A program made the translations under genes and the position numbers. From positions 124,001 to 188,000 of the forward strand of contig JAVTVY010051717.1 in assembly GCA_036873755.1 (NCBI GenBank): a stretch of 64,000 nucleotides of DNA. Direction: 5' to 3'. The first letter of the stretch is position 1; each line of letters begins with the position of its first letter. The notes below the pieces were generated by a model. The model was not told the DNA's origin. It saw nothing but the letters and a program-made list of their open reading frames with translations, and did no database searches. This document shows positions 36,103 to 45,480 of this stretch, in pieces. Source of the DNA: Hanleya hanleyi (Eukaryota; Mollusca; Polyplacophora; Lepidopleurida; Hanleyidae).

Positions 36103-36168
36103 ATGCGCAAACAACTATTTGAGGATATGTTGCCTCAACGGTATCCTGGCCTGCCCGACGACGATTAG
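36103..36168 (+). CDS. Conserved 21-codon mini-ORF after the mirrored gene
   Basis: ATG to TAG encoding MRKQLFEDMLPQRYPGLPDD plus one Asp. The same peptide is encoded at the mirror position of the left arm, on the minus strand near 33,625-33,690. Its ending sits at the position where remnant genes at 40.4 and 45.2 kb have (L)RQAYIQMRP-like codons. It may be a terminal exon or the end of an out-of-frame gene rather than a separate gene. Confidence 0.35.
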   Translation: MRKQLFEDMLPQRYPGLPDDD

Positions 36169-36383
36169 AACAAACGGATCAGAGCGAACATGGCCGAAGA
36201 TGGAACTTTCTAAAATGGGGACTTCTGATTGGACAAGAGCAGCCGAGAATACATCTATCGGGCAAGAACGAATGTGACAGATGCAGCGCCAAATGGCGGC
36301 CTCTGATTGGACAAGAGGCTACTTGTATTGTAAACATACCCAACGCAGCTCACCCAGCTTGGGTTTGATGTACTGGAGGTGAT

Positions 36384-36389
36384 AATAAA
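36384..36389 (+). terminator. AATAAA polyadenylation signal, right mirrored gene
   Basis: AATAAA in the context GGAGGTGATAATAAAATG, about 315 bp after the stop of the right-arm gene. Conserved in the left arm at 33,406-33,411 and in the 40.1-kb remnant (GGGGGAATAAAATG on the minus strand). Confidence 0.6.
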
Positions 36390-36465
36390 ATGATTGGCCG
36401 GTCATCCTTGTTGTTGATGTTGTTGTTGTTGTTGTTCTCTCACCGGTCTACATCATGGGCGTTAA

Positions 36466-37046
36466 CCCTACCTGGCCTGGGGGGGGGGGCCGAAATCACC
36501 GCCCTACCAAACTTTCTGCGCTATCTCCGGAACGACAAAAAATAGAGAGCTGAAACTTCGTGATTTTATAGTTTATCATATTGGGGTCATTTTGAGCCTA
36601 TCTGCATGACCCCCGAGAAAAGGATCATGGGTAAATTCAAGATGGCGGCCATGTGGGGTCCCAGAAAAGTGATGTTTTTGTCATATTACTTCAAAATTTC
36701 TACTTTTCTGCGATGAAAAGTGGGCAAAAACTATTTTATTTCACATCACATTAATATTAACTAATTTATCAAGTTGTTTTTGCGGAGAAATTCCATAAAT
36801 AAAATATTCGGAAAATCTGACCGAAAAATCGACCAAAAAATGCCGTTTTTGTAAATGGCGTTACTGTGACGTCATCAAAGCGGCCATCTTGGATTTTTTT
36901 ACATTTTTTGGTAGAGCTTGACCCAAGGGTATAGTGTGGTAAGTTTCAGCTCCCTAGCTCAAGGGGTAAGAAAAATAATTAGGGGGTCCATTTCGGCCCC
37001 CCACCCCAGGCCAGGACAGGTCCCGAAAAGCCCAGGCCAGATAGGA
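36466..37046. mobile_element. TTAA-flanked MITE (piggyBac/Kolobok-type target) in right arm
   Basis: 581 bp with terminal inverted repeats CCCTACCTGGCCTGG / CCAGGCCAGATAGGA, flanked by TTAA at 36,462-36,465 and 37,047-37,050. The empty site is preserved in the left arm, where GGGCGTTAAGGCGTAACGAC (read on the minus strand) is continuous near 33,340-33,352. No transposase is present. A related fragment lies at ~47,540-47,690. Confidence 0.92.
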
Positions 37047-37189
37047 TTAAGGCGTAACGACAGGCGTTGACGGGTGTCACCGCATTTCGATGAATTAGTG
37101 TCAGTTTCATGGACTATCTAGAAAATCAGAGCTTCAGGGCTAATTCAACAGGGCGTTGAAGCGTTAAGGTTTGCTTTGGCAGGCGTTGA

Positions 37190-39546
37190 TACAAGGTGAC
37201 ACCTCACACGACGCATTCGGTCCAGGGATAGTCCATCTCTACCCCAAACGCTTTCTTACACACCCCAAAATGCCCGCTTTCGCTAATACTTCTACTGATG
37301 ACGTCACAGATGACGTGGACATGGCTCAAGTCGGGGTTTACACCCCGAGAGCCAAAAATGACACCTCACACGACGCATTCGGACCAAGGATGGTCTCTAC
37401 CCCAAACACACCCCCACGCACCCCAAAATGACCACTTTACTTACTACACCCAACTGCGCATGCGCAGATTGAAGCAACTTGCAATAAAAAGCACGCCATT
37501 CTGACTCCACCCTAGAAAAGCTTCACTTTGAAACCTCCCACGACCCATTTGGACCAATAGTGGTCTATTTCTACCCCAGACACACCCGCACGCACCCCCA
37601 GAATGTCTGCTTTCTATACAACGACCAGATTGCCCATGCGCAGAATAACGAAAATAACGGACGATACATAAGACCTCATACGACACCATCGGACCACTAG
37701 GGGCTCGCCTAGACCACAAAACGTCCACCCAGCACTATTTACCCACTACGCATGCGCGCAGTGACTTTTTCAAAACATTTCACCGCTTAGCTTCGGAACC
37801 CCGCCCATCGTGTTATACGTGACGAGACGTGAAAAACAAGATCCCACAACCAATATCGCAATGTCCAGGAGTAAATTTCTCAGTATGGACCTATCCACTG
37901 AGCTAGTATAGGCCAATATATAGACATACCAGGTATCTGGACTTTTAAAAAAAAATCACCGCTTATTTTCGAGACCCCTCCCATCGTGTTCTACGTGGTG
38001 GGACGTGAAAAACAAGATTCCACAATCCATATCGCAATGAACATATGTGAATTGCCCAGTATGGACCTATCCACTGAGCCAGTAGGCCTATGGGCCTATC
38101 CAGACCACCGTGAACTTTTCGAAAAATTTCACCGCTTAGCTTCGGGACCCCGCCCATCGTGTTCTACGTGATGAGACGTGAAAAACAAGATCCCACAACC
38201 CATGTCCCAGTATGGACCTATCCACTGAGCCAGTATGGGCCTATATACAGACCTACCCGGTACCGGGATTTTTCGAAAAATTTCACCGCATAGCTCCGAG
38301 ACCATTCCCATCGTATTTTACGTGGTGAGACGAAGAAATCAAGACCCCACAACCCATAGTAAAATCCACAAAAAATGACCACCCCCATACTCCATACAGT
38401 CATTTTCCCCCAATACATGCAAATGTTCGAATCATTCTCCTATTGTTGAGGTAAAGTCCGTGTTCCGCATTTCATATTTTCGGAGACAAGTCCCCATTTT
38501 ACATACAACCACCCATGACTTGATAGACAGGCCCGCTGAGCCGGAGACCGATATTTGGACCTTGTTGATAGGAGTTTTCCCCTATTTTAGGGGTAAAGTC
38601 CGTGTTCCACTTTTCTTATTTTTGGGACAAATCCTCAATTTACATGCACCCACCCATGACTTGATCGCCCTGGACGATCGCTCCACTTTGACACCTCACT
38701 CGACCCAATCGGTTGACTATGGGCCCCTCTCACCCCAAAAATGTCCCGAAGATTGGCGAAGATTGCCGGAGAATTTCCCCCGGCTCCCGTGTATTTGGGA
38801 CTATATTCTGTCCGCCGAGGGTTTTTCCCCGCGACCGCATCACCGTCAGACCGCATCACCGCGGAGGAATACATGCCCCAAAGGTCACGTGACCGGAAGT
38901 CCCGAAACTATAGTGACCTTGACCTCTTGATCACGTGATCTCCCCGTGACCTCCCCAAAAATGACGAAAGAAGGTCAAGTTGACTTTATCCGTCCTTTAC
39001 ATACTGCTTATGTCTTCACGTTGTGCACGTTTAGGCGCAGTCTCTATACACAATTAGGCGCATTTCCACAGTTAGACGCAAATATTCTACACGATAAGAC
39101 GCAACGCATAATTAGGCGCAAAATGATTTCCACGAATAAGCGCGTTTCCACGATTAGACGCATATTTCTCACACGAATAGGCGCATTTCCACAATTAGGA
39201 GCAAATCTCCTACACGAATAGGTGCAGTTCCACAATTAGGAGCAAATTTTGTACACGATTAGGCGCAACGCAGAATTAGGCGCAAGATGGTTCAAATGAT
39301 TAGGAGCAGTTACATGATTAGACGCAGCCTCCTTACACGATTAGGCGCATTTACACAAATAGGCGCAAATTCCATACACGATTAGGTGCAGTTCCACAAT
39401 TAAGCGCAAATTTCGTACACGATTAGGCGCAGTTCCACCATTAAGCGCAAATTTCCTACACGGTTAGGCGCAACACATTATTAGGCGCAATTTCTTTACA
39501 CGATTTGGCGCTGACACGATTAGGCGCAAATACACGATTAGGCCCC
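37190..39546 (-). repeat. Right outer arm of the large palindrome
   Basis: Mirror of the left-arm modules in reverse order: f 37,190-37,660, e 37,665-37,745, d 37,790-38,345 (four units), c 38,450-38,650, b 38,660-38,965, a 38,985-39,546. No coding region is supported within it. A G-tract follows at 39,549-39,562. Confidence 0.88.
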
Positions 39547-39574
39547 CACAGGGGGGGGGGGGTAATTTTAATGT

Positions 39575-39770
39575 CACGCTCAAGGTTATTTCACTCATAC
39601 AGTGACAGTCAGTTTGAATGGTGAAGGAAGCCGGAGTACCCGGAGAGAACCACCCACCGTCGGCAGTAACTGTCAAACTTTCACATATACTCCCGCGGGG
39701 CTCGAACCCGTTCATGTTATGGATCTAAGCCTGTGACCACAGCTACAGGTCCTTTCACTAAAGGTTCAGT
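39575..39770 (-). mobile_element. tRNA-derived SINE, minus strand
   Basis: On the minus strand, a pol III B-box-like GGGTTCGAGCCCCGCGGG follows a tRNA-like leader. Then GTGAAAGTTTGACAGTTACT and GGTGGTTCTCTCCGGGTACT, the same central domain as in the SINE on the opposite strand at 39,845. Repeats of this design are common in molluscs and related invertebrates. Confidence 0.75.
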
Positions 39771-39844
39771 AGAAGTTTCGATCCATCTCAGCTTCAATTT
39801 GAGGCTCTACAAGTTTTAATTAATCGCCTATTTTCCTGCATAAT

Positions 39845-40110
39845 CGTGAATGGCCGAGTGGTCTAAGGCGCTTCGCTGGTGAACGCTAGCCTGACACCGC
39901 TGAACAGGCACGGGTTCGAGCCCAGCTGGTCCATGTGTGAAAGTTTGCTAGTTACTTGCTGACGGGAGTTGGTTCTCTCTGGGTATTCCGGCTTCCTCCA
40001 CCCACCAAACTGAAAATGGTCCGGTGGCATTATTTTGTACATGGCTTGAGGTGATAATGTACGAGTGAGTGAATGAGTGAGAGCGTGAATGAGTGATTGA
40101 GTGAGAGACA
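39845..40110 (+). mobile_element. tRNA-derived SINE, plus strand
   Basis: Starts with a tRNA-Ser/Leu-like head: A-box region TGGCCGAGTGGTCTAAGGCG, then B-box GGGTTCGAGCCCAGC. The body has GTGAAAGTTTGCTAGTTACT and TTCTCTCTGGGTATTCCGGC, shared with the neighbouring SINE. The end is a GAGTGAGTGAATGAGTGA-type microsatellite tail (~40,060-40,105). It is not a functional tRNA gene because the tRNA part continues into SINE body and lacks a proper 3' acceptor stem. Confidence 0.8.
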
Positions 40111-40139
40111 AATAAGAACAACAACAAATATAGTGGTTT

Positions 40140-40590
40140 ACACATTTTATTCCCCCTTCCATCACATCATACCCACGCCGGGAGAGTCGTATGAGTGTGT
40201 ACAATTCATGTATCCATGCTCTTGCCCGTGTAACAGACGCATCGTCGGCTGCTCTTGTCCAATCGGAAGCCGCCATTTGAGAAAGTTGTCGTGTCAAGGT
40301 TACACTGTTCATAGATATCTATTGTTGTTTTTCTGAGATGGGGACGCATTTGAATGTACGCCTGTCGTAAATTATCCTATCCGGTGTTCTCGATCACCTC
40401 GGCATAAGTATTAATAGACTCATCCATAATACGATCCCAAACGGTGGGTTCTTCCACACTAAGGCTTCGATGATTATCTGAGGTCGAGATTGTCAGTAGA
40501 TAGTGTCATCATGCATCGGTTTCTGGTGCCTCGATGTCTTCATACCCATGTATATCGCATCATATCGTAGTGTCTGTTGAATCTGTGCAT
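40140..40590 (-). pseudogene. Remnant of a mirrored-gene relative (3' part)
   Basis: The minus-strand 3' end matches the 3' region of the mirrored genes (CCGATTGGACAAGAGCAGCC, GGGTATGATGTGATGGA, AATAAAATG). Upstream, an open stretch reads LSVEEPTVWDRIMDESINTY, a stop, then LRQAYIQMRPHLRKTT. The same protein type is seen at 45,170-45,360 (WDYILDEDIKTHS ... LQQAYI). It is a broken copy without a recognisable N-terminus. Confidence 0.55.
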
Positions 40591-40594
40591 GTAT

Positions 40595-40975
40595 AACCCA
40601 ACTTGACGGTTCAACGCCCTAGTGGGATAGCTCAGAAGCACTTAGTGGCCTAGATATCCCCTGAAATTGACACTAATTCATAGAAATGCAGTGACGCCAG
40701 TCATCACGTGTCGTTACCCGTTAACGCCCTATCTTAACGCCTTATCGTACCGCCTTAATGCATTGTCGACCAATCACATGCACATGCTTTGACCATTGAC
40801 CCTTGATACATGATGAACGTGGCGTTACCGGAAGTGAGTCATCGCACGCATGTCCGCTCACCTCTCTTGGAGCTCAGAGCTTGGAGATCATGGAGGTGAC
40901 GTCATCACTGGCGGTGACGCACGTGCGCTCACCTGGAGGTGCCAACTGGACCCTATAGCTTGTAGGCTATAGGGT
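40595..40975 (+). repeat. g-module and half-palindrome related to 42,690-43,065
   Basis: TTAACGCC / TTAACGCCTT steps, CCAATCACATGCACATGCTT, TTGACCCTTGAT, then GAGCTC-rich and TGACGTCATCAC segments, in the same order as 42,690-43,065. It ends in a small hairpin CCCTATAGC ... GGCTATAGGG. Confidence 0.8.
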
Positions 40976-41281
40976 GCACCAGCGTACCGCTGGCACCACC
41001 ATTATTTTCTTGGCCATATGAAATTTTGTTTTCAAACCGTGAAATTGTGATGAAATTGACAGAAGACAATCACGGCGCCATTCGCTTTCTCAGAAGAATG
41101 TATCCCATACACTATACCGGGATAAGATTGTGAGATAACGAGTGATCACATTCGGTCCGGCAAACACGTCCAAATTTCCTTTGATAAATGCGACCGAATT
41201 AACGGAAGACTGTTGCGGTCAGTCGTAGTCTCACAGGCTTGTACGTATATACTAGACTGGGATGAAGGTCTTGCATAAAAT

Positions 41282-42053
41282 TATGGTGTTCTATTTGTGC
41301 CAAGTTTCCGTCGCCTTTTGAAACGCGACGTCGTGTTTCGAAACGCGACGTCGCGTTTTTAAAACACGACGTCGCCTTTTGGAAAACACGACGTCGCCTT
41401 TTAAAACGCGAAGTCGCGTTTCTTTCCTATGTTTTTGCATTGTAAAACTCGACACAACGGAACTCGACGTCGCGTTTTCAAAAGGCGACGTCGTGTTTCA
41501 CCCACGTCTTGTTTGGCAATGTTAAAAGATAGGAAAGAAACGCGACGTCGTGTTTTTTAAAAGGCGACGTCGCGTTTTCAAAAGGCGACGTCGCGTTTCA
41601 AAACGCGTCGAAACGTCGCGTTTCGAAAACGGCGACGTCGTGTTTCAAAAGGCGACGTCGCGTTTCGAAAGGCGACGTCGCGTTTCGAAAGGCGACGTCG
41701 CGTTTCACGCGTTTTGAAACGCGACGTCGCCTTTTGAAAACGCGACGTCGCCTTTTAAAAAACACGACGTCGCGTTTCTTTCCTATCTTTTAACATTGCC
41801 AAACAAGACGTGGGTGAAACACGAAGTCGCCTTTTGAAAACGCGACGTCGAGTTCCGTTGTGTCGAGTTTTACAATGCAAAAACATAGGAAAGAAACGCG
41901 ACGTCGCGTTTTAAAAGGCGAGGTCGTGTTTTCCAAAAGGCGACGTCGTGTTTTAAAAACGCGACGTCGCGTTTCGAAACACGACGTCGCGTTTCAAAAG
42001 GCGACGTCGCGTTTTTAAAAGGCGACGGAAACTTGGCACAAATAGAACACCAT
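41282..42053. mobile_element. ~770-bp near-perfect palindrome built of GACGTC units
   Basis: Reverse-complementary halves centred near 41,668. They begin ATGGTGTTCTATTTGTGCCA and contain about 40 GACGTC sites, in alternating units GAAACGCGACGTCGCGTTTT and AAAGGCGACGTCGTGTTT. The 7-bp sequence ATAAAAT lies just outside both ends (41,275-41,281 and 42,054-42,060), a probable target duplication. Two short unique blocks (CTTTCCTATGTTTTTGCATT and GTCTTGTTTGGCAATGTT) are present in both halves. CpG density is very high compared with the neighbourhood. No protein is encoded. Confidence 0.93.
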
Positions 42054-42060
42054 ATAAAAT

Positions 42061-42689
42061 CGATACCTCGTTTCCTGGCCTTCGTTTCCATAGAGAGAGC
42101 CAGCAAGAAAGCGGAACAGAGCGAGGTAACGAAGGATCGAAAGAGCGAAGCGAGGCAGAGACATTGTCATGAGCGTGATTGCAAAGCGGTGTAGAGAAAT
42201 TGCGGGAGAGCGGGGTGGCGAAACGCCGATGCGAGATTGCGAAGAGAGAGAGAGCGATAGTAATTCAACGTCGCAATGCGTTACGACTGGCGTTCAGGTC
42301 GTCACCTTGGGTTTAACGCCTAATTAGTCCATAGCGGTAAAAGACGAAGATGAAGATGACAAAAGCTGCCTGGCCTTGACCGCTCGATTTATAGCATTAG
42401 GTGGCGATCTATTTTTAGCGTAACCGTTCGAAGCTGGTCCGAACCAGTTCAAGCGCGTTTAAAGTCCTTTATTTTTAATGTATAGTCACAGAAACCTCCA
42501 TCGGCTCTTAAATTCGGGATGTTGGATCGACCTCCATGGGTTCTTCCATTCAAGTATGCATTTCCATGGGAACTGAAATATCCGGTCTCGAGAGTGGCGA
42601 GCGTGATTCGTGTATGACACTTTGATGACGTCTCAATTCACTGGGAGGCTTAAAGACTATATCAAAATCTGCACATGTATGTGTGGCTA
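42061..42689. other. No recognisable feature
   Basis: Only a GAGAGAGAGAGAG step at ~42,245-42,257 and ordinary sequence are seen; no gene. Confidence 0.5.
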
Positions 42690-43500
42690 CATGCAGTGAC
42701 GCCTGTCAAAGCCGGTTGTTACGCCTTCAACGCTCGCCAACGCCTTAACGTCCATCCCAACGCCTTAACGCCCTATCTGAACGCCTTAACGCCTTATTTC
42801 AACGCCTTGGCGCCCTATCCTAGCCCCTTTACGCAGTCAACCATCCAATCACACGCACATATTCTGACCATTGGCCCCTGACCCTTGATGAAAGTTACGT
42901 CATCACTGAACATCGACGGAAGTGACGTCATCGCGCGCATAAGAGCGCCGAGCTTTTGGATTCGGAACTCGGAGCTCTTGAAGTCGGAGTTCTTGGAGCT
43001 CGGAGCTCGGAAGTGACGTCATCACAAGCATGCGCATGCACCTGTGGTGCATTTGCACCCTGGTATATCCTATGCCCTACGGGCTATAACAGACAAAATG
43101 CATCACAGTGTGATGACGTCACTTCCGAGCTCCGAGCTCCAAGAGTTCCGACTCCAAGAGCTCGAAGCTCTTATGCGCGCGATGAAGTCACTTCCGGCGA
43201 TGTCCAGTGACGACGTCACTTTCATCAAGGGTCATGGGCCAGTGGTCAGAATATGTGCGTGTGTTTGAATGGTTGACAATACGTAAAGGCGTTACGATAA
43301 GCGTTAAGGCGTTACGATAAGGCGTTAAGGCGTTGAGGTAGGGCGTTAAGGCGTTGGGGCCGACGTTAAGGCGTAAAGATAGGGCGTTAAGGCGTTACTG
43401 CATTTCGATGAATTAGTGGCAATTCCATAGAATATCTAGAAAATCAGAGCTTCTGAGCTATTTCACAAGGGCGTTAAAGCGTTGAGCTAGGCGTTGGGGG
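42690..43500. repeat. ~800-bp palindrome of TTAACGCC and GAGCTC/TGACGTCA steps
   Basis: Left half 42,690-43,060 and right half 43,080-43,500 are reverse complements, centred near 43,068. Outer parts consist of AACGCCTTAACGCC repeats, then TCTGACCATTGGCCC / GGGCCAGTGGTCAGA, then GAAGTGACGTCATC and GGAGCTCGGAGCTCGG steps. The right end carries the GAATTAGTGGCAATTCCAT element of the g-module and abuts the zinc-finger ORF promoter. Confidence 0.88.
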
Positions 43501-43577
43501 GCGTTACTGTCCATAAAAGCAAGCGTATCCTAAAGACGTGCACAGTTGAAGTTCCATTCAGCAGACACTCTACCACG

Positions 43578-43808
43578 ATGTTCACGTGTACGACTTGTTC
43601 GAAGCCCTTTCATCGCCTGGACAGTTTACGTCGTCACACACGTGCACGCCATGAAGTACCCACGCATACATGTACATGTGCAGAGTGTGATATAGTCTTT
43701 AAGCATCCCAGTGAATTGAGACCTCACCAAAGTGTCATACACGGGTCACGCTCGCCAATCTCGAGACCGGATATTTCAGTTCCCAAGGAAATGCATCCTC
43801 GAATTTAG
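43578..43808 (+). CDS. Small protein with two C2H2 zinc fingers
   Basis: ATG at 43,578 is chosen because it aligns with the start of the related copy at 35,150 (MFTCTTCSKPF versus MFSCSTCLKPF). The 76-residue product has one clear finger, CTTCSKPFHRLD ... HTRARH, and a second, CAECDIVFKHPSEL ... HQSVIH, then a short tail ending PKEMHPRI. Both fingers keep their Cys2His2 ligands. CATAAAAG at 43,512-43,519 may be its TATA box. A g-module lies just upstream. The remainder of the longer family protein seen at 35,356-36,069 is absent, so this is either a truncated copy or a first exon. Confidence 0.65.
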   Translation: MFTCTTCSKPFHRLDSLRRHTRARHEVPTHTCTCAECDIVFKHPSELRPHQSVIHGSRSPISRPDISVPKEMHPRI

Positions 43809-44760
43809 AAAACGACTGGGGTGGTGACAGAGATCAGTGACGTCATGATGCGCATGCACAGGGGACATCAATTGAAAAGAACCCGCATTTGCCGCTGCGG
43901 TCTAGTGCCCTATACACTATCTTTAGGGGCGGGCATGTAGACCTTGGATGTTGAGGATGGACCTTGGAGCGACTCCAGAGAAGACTTTTGAGAGAAATGA
44001 CGTCACCAGTAGTCGTTAATACTGAGTCGACCGGGTGCGCATGGGTGAAGCGTACAATCCTGTACGCTGGGACATAGAGGTGGGCATGGTTCTGTTCAAA
44101 CTCTTGACGCAAATACGGTCGGATGAGGGAATCAGCGGGTGTGGACTGTCGCGGCCGGGCTCTGCTGGGTGGACTGCGCGTGCGCAACCAGAAGTGGAAC
44201 GCTTGGCCGAGAATGAGAAGGATGAGTCGGGGTTTTACCAAACGAGGATTGGTCAACAAGTCGAAGTATTGGCATTTCTAAACAATATCTCTGGACGCCT
44301 TCCCGTGAGGAACGAGATTCTGTGTAGGATATGATGGGTCTGGCTACCCGAGGTACCGGGTACTGCGCGTTGTACACTGAATACTAAAAGATGAGATCTC
44401 ATTCAACACAATGACTTGTGCGTTTAACTTTTCATTACAACTTAGTAGGTAAATTGTATTTGGTTATTATGGTCAGTAAAAATGGTGAATGTCCAGCTCA
44501 CGCCCCCATGTGCAGACCAGTATACCGATACGGTGAAAGAGTTATCATGGGTCTTGAGACTGGCGCCTTAGGCCACTCGGCCATCATGACAAAAGCTGGT
44601 TATCATGGTGAAAATGATCCATATATAGCGGTACATATGTACAAGGGTTTTACAACATGTTGCAGTATGTAAGCCGTGAATACCCTTAGCGCCCGTCTTA
44701 TAAACAACGTAGAGGATAGCCAACATTGATGTAACGCAGTACCGCTCATCGATGCTAGCT
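43809..44760. other. No recognised gene; open frames of unknown nature
   Basis: A plus-strand frame at ~44,035-44,334 (MGEAYNPVRWDIEVGMVLFK start) and overlapping minus-strand frames are open, but none resembles a known family. Whether they are remnants of the zinc-finger gene's downstream part could not be decided. Confidence 0.4.
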
Positions 44761-45480
44761 TTTAACGCCCGTCAATGCCTGTTCACATCAGATCTATTCC
44801 ACATTTTAATATCAGCCACCTATGGGTGTGTTTATATATCATGATGATGTTTATTGTGTCATCAATGATTCGTCGGCAGCTCTTGTCCAATCAGAACTCG
44901 CCGTTTGAGAGAGATGTACAATCTTCGGCCATGTTTGCTCTTGTCCGCGTTCATTGCTCGTTTGCACGTGTCCTACGCCTCTTCCGACAACCCAGTATAC
45001 CGTAACGTTAGCATGTACTGGAACAGCTGTATTCGCATTTTGATCGCATTTTTCAGAGCTTCTCTAAGTAGTAACCCCGATATCCTATTCCAAGAGACGC
45101 TTAGTTTTCATGATGGTTCGGTGCGTGTCATCTTCCTTGATTTCTAGAGGAAACAAGCAATACCTTTCATAGAGGGTCATGACTGTTTTCCTGATTCGGG
45201 GGCGCAGCTAGATGTACGCCTGTTGTAAGTGGTCCTCGGTCGTCGTAGAATGGGTTTTAATATCCTCATCCAAAATGTAGTCCCAAAAGCTGTGTTTCCA
45301 TTGTTCTACGCTCAAGCTTCCTTGTGGCCAGTTTTTAGCATCGGGGTCAAGATCTCTGGTAGGTAGTCTCCACATCAATATCTACTCAGCGCACTCATCG
45401 GAGACTCCTGAGCCTCAGTAGGCAACATTTTCTGGTGCCGCATCATATTGTAGGGTCTGATTAGATATCGATTGTGCATG
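44760..45480 (-). pseudogene. Remnant of a mirrored-gene relative, second copy
   Basis: On the minus strand, CTGATTGGACAAGAGCTGCC near 44,880-44,900 corresponds to the shared 3' region. Upstream, WDYILDEDIKTHSTTTEDHL and LQQAYI match the remnant at 40,360-40,490. Stops interrupt the frame. A partial g-module lies at its 3' side (~44,700-44,790). Confidence 0.5.

Larger units (their letters stand above)
28146..39546. mobile_element. 11.4-kb inverted-repeat element with mirrored genes
   Basis: Left arm 28,146-34,230 and right arm 35,499-39,546 are reverse complements apart from insertions. From outside to inside the arms carry: a, GCGCCTAATCGTGTA steps (28,146-28,600 / 38,985-39,546); b, GTCACGTG/GATGCGGTCTGG (28,640-28,895 / 38,660-38,965); c, ATATAAAAAGCGGAACACGG (28,905-29,105 / 38,450-38,650); d, four ~177-bp units with CCACGTAGAACACGATGGG (29,185-29,790 / 37,790-38,345); e (29,850-29,990 / 37,665-37,745); f, TGCGCATGCGCA units (32,728-33,205 / 37,190-37,660); g, TTAACGCC units (33,205-33,360 / ~36,455-37,190); then a protein-coding segment in both arms. 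The left arm is lengthened by 2.7 kb and the right arm by a 581-bp MITE. No transposase is visible. It is probably derived from the two ends of a larger virus-like element. Confidence 0.88.

Noticed and set aside
28146..39546. GCGCCTAATCGTGTA repeats as a possible CRISPR array
   Set aside because: Spacing is irregular, units are variable, there are no equal-length unique spacers, and the genome is eukaryotic.
39845..39925. tRNA-Ser/Leu gene
   Set aside because: A- and B-boxes are present, but the sequence continues into a SINE body and lacks a matching acceptor stem.
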